From Clavaria fumosa (lineage: Eukaryota > Basidiomycota > Agaricomycetes > Agaricales > Clavariaceae): a stretch of 64,000 bases of DNA. Shown one piece after another: positions 56,377-64,000 of the stretch. A model generated the notes under the pieces. The model saw nothing but the letters and a program-made list of their open reading frames with translations. It was not told where the DNA came from and did no database searches. Each line of letters begins with the position of its first letter. Position 1 is the first letter of the stretch. The DNA lies in assembly GCA_951802425.1 (NCBI GenBank), contig OX637796.1:1-64000 (forward strand). The letters run 5' to 3'. Made by a program: the position numbers and the translations under genes.

Positions 56377-57892
56377 CCTGGCCAAGGGCTCAGCTGCGGT
56401 CATGGTAAATGTGAGGGTGGCACGGGCAGCAGACTTGCAGTTAGCGGGGATCAACAGGCATGTATTCGAGAAATGCCCTTGACCCATGCAATATAAGCAA
56501 AGTCCAGCAGCCTGGTGGAGAGTGGTCTGCAAGGTGTGGATTTCTCCATCTTTCCCTCCTTCGGCTTCGTTACAGGGGTCAAGGCAGGTTTGGCTGGAGC
56601 GGATGTCATGATGGGGTTGGTTACTGGAGTGGGCGCAGGGCGGTTTGAGGATTGGTTGTTGGCGGGTTTCGCATTGCGGTCTTTCATCAGGTTTGACAAA
56701 TTTCCACACAATGAGTCGCCAGGTCGCTTTCTGTATTGGACGGATGTCGGAAAGCGGCCTTGTTCTTCCTCGCATTGCCAGTACCGCTGCTCAAAGGCCA
56801 AAGCTTGTTGACGGAGTCCGGTGAACTCCTGCTCTCGACTCGTGTATTGAAACTGGTCTTTGATGCAGTTGGCGAGCACGGTGTCATTGTATCCAGTGTA
56901 GGGTGCATGCGAATTGAAGGTGATGATGTATTCTGTGATGCGGGAATTGTTGGGCATCTTCAAATTATGCAGCACGCTCTTCAAAGTCATATGTGGGGGG
57001 GGGGGTTTCTGAATACCAGAAATAATTCCATCGTGAAGTTATCCCAATTGTCCAACATTGTGGGGGGCGGTTGCTGGACAAGGTATGGCATCCACCAGGT
57101 ATTCGCTTGATCTCGGAGATACAACATGGCGAATAGAACACGATCCCAATCAGTAGCAAATTTCCGTGGCTTCCCCAGAAACCATGTAATGCACTGCAAG
57201 ATGAACATTGTTAGCCATGCTGGGTCCTTACCCGTGAAGACGTCGGGCTCCTTGAGTTTGGGGCCGTCGTCTCCAGGTGCCGGGTAGTAGATGTAGTATG
57301 GCAGACCGGCGGGCGGATTTCCGATGGGTACCACAGGAGGTACCGCTGGTGGAATTCCTTGCGGAATCCCCGGAATCTCGAAAGGTCGTGGCGGCAACTG
57401 TGGTGGGAGGCTCGGGGTTGGCAGCAGCAGACATCGTGACCCTCATGCTGAGGATGGTGGGTTGACACTGGGTATCAGAAAAGGAAGCACTGGTAGCACT
57501 CCAGAGTAGTTAGTTGTGAGTAGGGATAGTGGGGGTAGTACTGGTGTAAGTGTATATCTCAACACAAGAGCAGGGACTGAGGGTCAAGGTAGTGGAGTAG
57601 GGCTTGGATGCATTGTGGGTGGAGCGGGAGGATACAGGGTTACTGGGACCAAGGGGTTAGAGCTCCCTGAGGAAACCAAACCTGGTCCGAGCATCATCCC
57701 TAACGAAGCGGACACAGAGGCTGGGGTCTGGGGACCTGAAGGTTGTTGGTCGGGTGTGTATGGATGGCGAGGGGTCTGGGGACCCGAAGGTTGTTGGTCA
57801 GGTGTGTATGGATGGCAAGGGGTCTGGGGACCCAAAGGTTGTTGGTTGGGTGTGTATGGATGGCGAGGGGGCCTGAGGTGGCACTGTTTCAT
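56377..57892 (-). pseudogene. Gag of Ty3 element F, split by chromovirus
   Basis: Minus strand from 57892: a Pro-rich N-terminus with a 16-residue unit (HPYTPDQQPSGPQTPR) three times (57712-57870). Then, with frame changes, the gag core (KEPDVFTGKDPAWLTMFILQC, YLRDQANTWWMPYL, DNWDNFTMELFLVF) at 57397-56987, continuing at 56990-56451 (LKMPNNSRITEYIITFN, QFQYTSREQEFTGLRQQALAFEQRYW). A knuckle CLYCMGQGHFSNTC follows near 56475. A run of 11 G (56995-57005) lies exactly at the frame change. The protein is cut by the chromovirus insertion and continues at 47503-47194. Confidence 0.85.
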
Positions 57893-57961
57893 CCCAATGA
57901 GACCTCAAGTGCATCCTTGGCAGGTTGGGTTGGGGTGTCTTTGGCACAGCATACGACATAC

Positions 57962-58310
57962 TGTCAAGAGTAGGTCAATTCCACCAAAATACAAGTGTAA
58001 ACGACAGTGAGGGAGGGTGTAGCAGTAATTCTGATGGTGAGAGGGAATTCTGCATGCAAGCTGCATTGGCAGGAAGAGGCGCAGATACAACAGGAGGAGG
58101 TGGGAGGTAGCAGAACAACATAAGGGGGGGTTTTGACCTGGAGACCACATGAGAGGGTGGCCACTATGTGATGCCCAGTCCAGTACCTGAGGCAGCTCTC
58201 GACAGCGATCCTTGTGCATAAGCGGGTAATCGAGTTTATGTTGTATGCTGTAGTAACTACTACAACCTTGGGGTTTATATAGTAAGTGGTATCTAAAATA
58301 GGATAGCATA
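57962..58310 (-). repeat. LTR family D (5' LTR of element F)
   Basis: Ends CTTGACA on the minus strand and precedes gag F by about 70 nt. It matches 18440-18573 plus 22238-22382. The outer border is uncertain. Confidence 0.65.
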
Positions 58311-58661
58311 GGAGAAAATCTGCAAAGAAGAAGTTATAAAACAAAGACCAAGGAATTGCCCAGAAACATGTTTCAGCCACAGTATCCAAATCCCCAAATC
58401 TAATATTGTTAAGGGACCTTCATTAACTCATCTGGTGACCACCCTGCAAGTCCTAAACTGACTCCACTTGTTTCCCAAGTTTCCTGATGTCAGCTGAACA
58501 ATGGCGAAGCATGCGGAGAATGTTGGAATTTCGACCCACGCATGGTATTGCTGATTGTCGATTTGGGACAGCAGTCGGGCGGCGGAATTACATCGGGAGT
58601 AGTCGTGGTGTGTGCGGGTGCGTCAGGCGGCCCATAGTGGGGTGTGTTGGGTTGTGACACC
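58311..58661. other. Unassigned sequence
   Basis: No gene or recognised repeat. 58311-58480 is A/T-rich and 58510-58650 CpG-rich, so it is probably a junction of two elements. Confidence 0.4.
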
Positions 58662-59309
58662 TGCCTGATATGTAAACCTACCAAATTCTCCTTAATTTAG
58701 AGTCCTTAAATGGTATGTTAGGATTACTAGTTAAGGGGCTATGTTGAATCTTTCCAAATGTAGTAGTATAAATAGCTGATGGAACCTCACGTTGCAGGCA
58801 TCATTACATACCCACTTATCGATTACACCATCCCCCAAGAGGATTAAGCCTATGTCTAGCCCAGCAAGGAGCTAAGGACAAATTTAGTTAAACTAGGGAC
58901 TAAATCTAGTTGAACTAAATCTAGTAATTGCTGACTAAGGACTTAGTCTGGTCAAGTGATCTGGGTACCCAAGGGTACCCAGGCTTTGATCGAGCCGCCC
59001 TATGCCGACTCCCTCGGCGCGGTAAGTATTGAGCAAGTTACAGATATCTTGGTATAGGGTACAAGCTGTTCTACTGTACAATGGCTAAGCCCATGGGATG
59101 TTGTGACTTAGGTTACTAACTAATAATAATATCTGCCCAAAGCAATGCCTTGCTAGCAGTGTTGGTTTCAATACTGTTAGCAGGATGGTATGGAACTGGA
59201 GGGTCTACTAGTCCTGTAGGCCAACTGCATAAGGAATTGAGGACCTGTCTGAGTCATCCTGATTCTCAGTGACTCATTTCTGACTGCACCCAGTACCAGA
59301 TCCATGACA
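58662..59309 (+). repeat. LTR family C, copy 2 (internal deletion)
   Basis: TGCCTGATATG to GATCCATGACA. It lacks about 280 bp present in 20617-21560, with the break between two CAATG words. TATAAATAG and the GGTACC hairpin are conserved. Confidence 0.75.
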
Positions 59310-59549
59310 GATGTGCAATGGGGTTCAGGTGGTAGGTATGCATAAGGTGTGTTAGGGAAGGGCATTGAAAGTACAGCCTGGTGGTTGTGAGTGTCATGTA
59401 AGAGCAGGGAAGGTCGGAGAGGCTTCTGGAAGGGGACTGCAGGTTCCAGAAGTGTGTAAAGGGGCTCGCAAGGTTGTAGAAGGCTGTTGGGAGGTTCATA
59501 AGTGTCAGTAGAGTCTGCTTGGGTAAGGGAAAATGAATGGGTCCTGACA
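59310..59549 (-). repeat. LTR family B, 5' fragment
   Basis: Reverse of the first 240 bp of LTR B, ending GGGTCCTGACA at 59549. Confidence 0.7.
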
Positions 59550-59667
59550 GGCCACTCACATATATATACTGTGTCACAACTGTACAGAGGGGTGGATCCC
59601 TCTACATAGAACTACTAGCTCAATATACCATTGAGTCCAGTTCATTTGAGGGATAGAAAGTATTACA
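59550..59667 (+). repeat. Chromovirus LTR fragment
   Basis: Last half of the 227-bp chromovirus LTR (GTACAGAGGGGTGGATCCC to GAAAGTATTACA), CpG-depleted like the copy at 41 kb. Confidence 0.82.
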
Positions 59668-60161
59668 CCTGTGAAGGACAAGGGACCATCACAGTCATGA
59701 GAAAAGAAGCCTGAACCCGACTCTCAGTCACCTTCACCCCTCACCTTCACCTTCATGAACACTCTTACTCACCCTCACCCACCCCATTTACTCTGTCACT
59801 CTCACAATCATCTTCACTCTCACCCTGGCTCACACTTCTGCTTCATCTGCACACCCACTCTACCCTTTACATTAAATCATGTAAATTCATATAAATATTA
59901 CTGAGGATACTGCTCATAGGTATGCATCTACTCACAAAGTCTGATGAAAATATATGAAGTGTTTGCTGAGATATAGCCAATGTGCCATGCTCATTTAATA
60001 TCAAGAATAATGGGGATCTTTGGAACAGATGGAAAGTGGGATGTGGTTTCCATACAAAGGATGATGCCAAAAATGGGAACTAGGCATATGAATATTTTGG
60101 TGATTATTGGAAATTATTTAATAGAAGTTGGCCAATGCTGCATTGGCCAAGTGTTGTGGGT
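59668..60161. other. Unassigned spacer before satellite
   Basis: C/T-rich CACCTTCACC words at 59730-59830, then A/T-rich sequence. No gene. A 23-nt palindrome, TTGGCCAATGC-T-GCATTGGCCAA, lies at 60128-60150, 11 bp before the satellite. Confidence 0.5.
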
Positions 60162-63100
60162 AAGGGTCAGCAGAAAGTGGAGCATTGGCCACTTGGTAGT
60201 GAATGGTATGGGGGGTTAGAGGGGGTATAGGGAAAGGGTGTGGGTGCTTTACATAAGTGTTTTAGTGTCCAGGTCCAAAGATCCCGGGAAAATGAGTTTT
60301 TTGGGCATTTTCAGGGGATCTTTGAAAGTAGAAGCTTAGGGGATCAGGTAAGTGGCCATAAACCATTGATATACTATAGAGAATGTCTCCTCAAAGTTTC
60401 ATAGGCCTCCCATGCCTACGTATTGTACAATATGCTATTCTTTGTAATGATACACTAGGAAGAGGCCAAAATGAAAACCAGGGGATCTTTTGAAGTAGCA
60501 AGTGGGGTGAGACATGATCCATACAAAAGTTGTATTGTTTTACCTATAGAACATGTCTACAAGGTTCCTATAACACATTTTGCAGTTTTTCATTATGTGG
60601 CCAAACTTGCATTGGCCATTTGTTTTACAGCTAGGGTCTTGGTAAAGTGGCCTATTGGCCAGAATCTATAAGCGGTTCAAAAATCCTGAAAATATTCCTG
60701 GGGTTAGGGCACCCATTTGACACTAGGTTCCAGGTGTTTTGAGTGTGGTATACCCTATGCTTCCAAAGATCCCAGGTTCCAAAACTACAGTGGCCAGCTG
60801 TGGCCAGATGTTAGAGAAGGGTCAGCAGAAAGTGGAGCATTGGCCACTTGGTAGTGAATGGTATGGGGGGTTAGAGGGGGTATAGGGAAAGGGTGTGGGT
60901 GCTTTACATAAGTGTTTTAGTGTCCAGGTCCAAAGATCCCGGGAAAATGAGTTTTTTGGGCATTTTCAGGGGATCTTTGAAAGTAGAAGCTTAGGGGATC
61001 AGGTAAGTGGCCATAAACCATTGATATACTATAGAGAATGTCTCCTCAAAGTTTCATAGGCCTCCCATGCCTACGTATTGTACAATATGCTATTCTTTGT
61101 AATGATACACTAGGAAGAGGCCAAAATGAAAACCAGGGGATCTTTTGAAGTAGCAAGTGGGGTGAGACATGATCCATACAAAAGTTGTATTGTTTTACCT
61201 ATAGAACATGTCTACAAGGTTCCTATAACACATTTTGCAGTTTTTCATTATGTGGCCAAACTTGCATTGGCCATTTGTTTTACAGCTAGGGTCTTGGTAA
61301 AGTGGCCTATTGGCCAGAATCTATAAGCGGTTCAAAAATCCTGAAAATATTCCTGGGGTTAGGGCACCCATTTGACACTAGGTTCCAGGTGTTTTGAGTG
61401 TGGTATACCCTATGCTTCCAAAGATCCCAGGTTCCAAAACTACAGTGGCCAGCTGTGGCCAGATGTTAGAGAAGGGTCAGCAGAAAGTGGAGCATTGGCC
61501 ACTTGGTAGTGAATGGTATGGGGGGTTAGAGGGGGTATAGGGAAAGGGTGTGGGTGCTTTACATAAGTGTTTTAGTGTCCAGGTCCAAAGATCCCGGGAA
61601 AATGAGTTTTTTGGGCATTTTCAGGGGATCTTTGAAAGTAGAAGCTTAGGGGATCAGGTAAGTGGCCATAAACCATTGATATACTATAGAGAATGTCTCC
61701 TCAAAGTTTCATAGGCCTCCCATGCCTACGTATTGTACAATATGCTATTCTTTGTAATGATACACTAGGAAGAGGCCAAAATGAAAACCAGGGGATCTTT
61801 TGAAGTAGCAAGTGGGGTGAGACATGATCCATACAAAAGTTGTATTGTTTTACCTATAGAACATGTCTACAAGGTTCCTATAACACATTTTGCAGTTTTT
61901 CATTATGTGGCCAAACTTGCATTGGCCATTTGTTTTACAGCTAGGGTCTTGGTAAAGTGGCCTATTGGCCAGAATCTATAAGCGGTTCAAAAATCCTGAA
62001 AATATTCCTGGGGTTAGGGCACCCATTTGACACTAGGTTCCAGGTGTTTTGAGTGTGGTATACCCTATGCTTCCAAAGATCCCAGGTTCCAAAACTACAG
62101 TGGCCAGCTGTGGCCAGATGTTAGAGAAGGGTCAGCAGAAAGTGGAGCATTGGCCACTTGGTAGTGAATGGTATGGGGGGTTAGAGGGGGTATAGGGAAA
62201 GGGTGTGGGTGCTTTACATAAGTGTTTTAGTGTCCAGGTCCAAAGATCCCGGGAAAATGAGTTTTTTGGGCATTTTCAGGGGATCTTTGAAAGTAGAAGC
62301 TTAGGGGATCAGGTAAGTGGCCATAAACCATTGATATACTATAGAGAATGTCTCCTCAAAGTTTCATAGGCCTCCCATGCCTACGTATTGTACAATATGC
62401 TATTCTTTGTAATGATACACTAGGAAGAGGCCAAAATGAAAACCAGGGGATCTTTTGAAGTAGCAAGTGGGGTGAGACATGATCCATACAAAAGTTGTAT
62501 TGTTTTACCTATAGAACATGTCTACAAGGTTCCTATAACACATTTTGCAGTTTTTCATTATGTGGCCAAACTTGCATTGGCCATTTGTTTTACAGCTAGG
62601 GTCTTGGTAAAGTGGCCTATTGGCCAGAATCTATAAGCGGTTCAAAAATCCTGAAAATATTCCTGGGGTTAGGGCACCCATTTGACACTAGGTTCCAGGT
62701 GTTTTGAGTGTGGTATACCCTATGCTTCCAAAGATCCCAGGTTCCAAAACTACAGTGGCCAGCTGTGGCCAGATGTTAGAGAAGGGTCAGCAGAAAGTGG
62801 AGCATTGGCCACTTGGTAGTGAATGGTATGGGGGGTTAGAGGGGGTATAGGGAAAGGGTGTGGGTGCTTTACATAAGTGTTTTAGTGTCCAGGTCCAAAG
62901 ATCCCGGGAAAATGAGTTTTTTGGGCATTTTCAGGGGATCTTTGAAAGTAGAAGCTTAGGGGATCAGGTAAGTGGCCATAAACCATTGATATACTATAGA
63001 GAATGTCTCCTCAAAGTTTCATAGGCCTCCCATGCCTACGTATTGTACAATATGCTATTCTTTGTAATGATACACTAGGAAGAGGCCAAAATGAAAACCA

Positions 63101-64000
63101 GGGGATCTTTTGAAGTAGCAAGTGGGGTGAGACATGATCCATACAAAAGTTGTATTGTTTTACCTATAGAACATGTCTACAAGGTTCCTATAACACATTT
63201 TGCAGTTTTTCATTATGTGGCCAAACTTGCATTGGCCATTTGTTTTACAGCTAGGGTCTTGGTAAAGTGGCCTATTGGCCAGAATCTATAAGCGGTTCAA
63301 AAATCCTGAAAATATTCCTGGGGTTAGGGCACCCATTTGACACTAGGTTCCAGGTGTTTTGAGTGTGGTATACCCTATGCTTCCAAAGATCCCAGGTTCC
63401 AAAACTACAGTGGCCAGCTGTGGCCAGATGTTAGAGAAGGGTCAGCAGAAAGTGGAGCATTGGCCACTTGGTAGTGAATGGTATGGGGGGTTAGAGGGGG
63501 TATAGGGAAAGGGTGTGGGTGCTTTACATAAGTGTTTTAGTGTCCAGGTCCAAAGATCCCGGGAAAATGAGTTTTTTGGGCATTTTCAGGGGATCTTTGA
63601 AAGTAGAAGCTTAGGGGATCAGGTAAGTGGCCATAAACCATTGATATACTATAGAGAATGTCTCCTCAAAGTTTCATAGGCCTCCCATGCCTACGTATTG
63701 TACAATATGCTATTCTTTGTAATGATACACTAGGAAGAGGCCAAAATGAAAACCAGGGGATCTTTTGAAGTAGCAAGTGGGGTGAGACATGATCCATACA
63801 AAAGTTGTATTGTTTTACCTATAGAACATGTCTACAAGGTTCCTATAACACATTTTGCAGTTTTTCATTATGTGGCCAAACTTGCATTGGCCATTTGTTT
63901 TACAGCTAGGGTCTTGGTAAAGTGGCCTATTGGCCAGAATCTATAAGCGGTTCAAAAATCCTGAAAATATTCCTGGGGTTAGGGCACCCATTTGACACTA
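60162..64000. repeat. 655-bp tandem satellite, at least 5.9 units
   Basis: Units start at 60162, 60817, 61472, 62127, 62782 and 63437; the last runs past the window. They appear identical, so the array is young or homogenised. Each has eight TGGCC words. A 66-codon frame (60471-60671 in unit 1) is repeated in each but has no domain and no visible promoter. I do not call it a gene. Confidence 0.95.

Noticed and set aside
60471..60671. 66-codon frame in each satellite unit as a gene family
   Set aside because: Identical because the units are identical; no domain, no upstream signals.
1..64000. Prokaryotic features, CRISPR, tRNA or rRNA genes
   Set aside because: Nothing of the kind is visible; the tandem repeats have no spacer structure, and the content is eukaryotic transposons and telomere.

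Overview
This is a chromosome end from a filamentous fungus, most likely an Agaricomycete basidiomycete. The evidence for that is a C-rich telomere at position 1, Ty3 chromovirus, Copia and tnp2/EnSpm elements of the type common in mushroom genomes, and introns of about 50-56 nt. The species cannot be fixed from the sequence. I see no host housekeeping gene, tRNA, rRNA or CRISPR array. The 64 kb is telomere, subtelomeric repeats and nested transposable elements in several states of decay.

Layout. 1-2105: telomere built from TTAGG and TTAG units with no GGG run. 2104-5555: subtelomeric repeat starting with a 90-bp fold-back, then a block of decayed Ty3 gag/RT that recurs at 26177-28.6 kb. 5.57-8.5 kb: Ty3 RT remnant, LTR fragments and a dispersed repeat (called R652 here). 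8.52-9.19 kb: 21-bp minisatellite. 9.38-11.16 kb: near-perfect palindrome with arms of about 870 bp. 11.43-14.29 kb: truncated Copia element. 14.3-24.1 kb: LTR families (called B, C and D here), a Tc1/mariner MITE, a solo LTR and a CpG-rich 3.66-kb insertion. 24.5-26.18 kb: tandem 652-bp repeat. 26.18-41.23 kb: decayed Ty3 chromovirus carrying a 6.1-kb EnSpm transposon (28.83-34.92 kb) and an internal inversion. 42.2-45 kb: minus-strand Ty3 element E with two hAT MITEs. 45.26-46.42 kb: solo LTR containing a mariner MITE. 47.50-56.37 kb: nearly intact 8.87-kb chromovirus on the minus strand, inserted at the gag/protease boundary of another Ty3 element (F). 57.9-59.7 kb: LTR pieces. 60.16-64 kb: 655-bp satellite running off the window.

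How the parts relate. The near-intact chromovirus (LTR-gag-pro-stop-RT-RH-IN-chromodomain-ORF3-PPT-LTR) is the key to the decayed copies. It shows which CpGs they have lost and where they are inverted or interrupted. It also shows that the family carries an extra 718-codon ORF3 downstream of pol and an in-frame UGA-CUA between protease and RT. These two features, the palindrome at the telomere junction and the unusual telomere unit are the most interesting items. Target-site duplications (TTGTC, CCAAT, GCTAC, TACT, CCTCACA, CCTCCACA, TA) and empty sites in sister repeats allow the insertions to be ordered in time.
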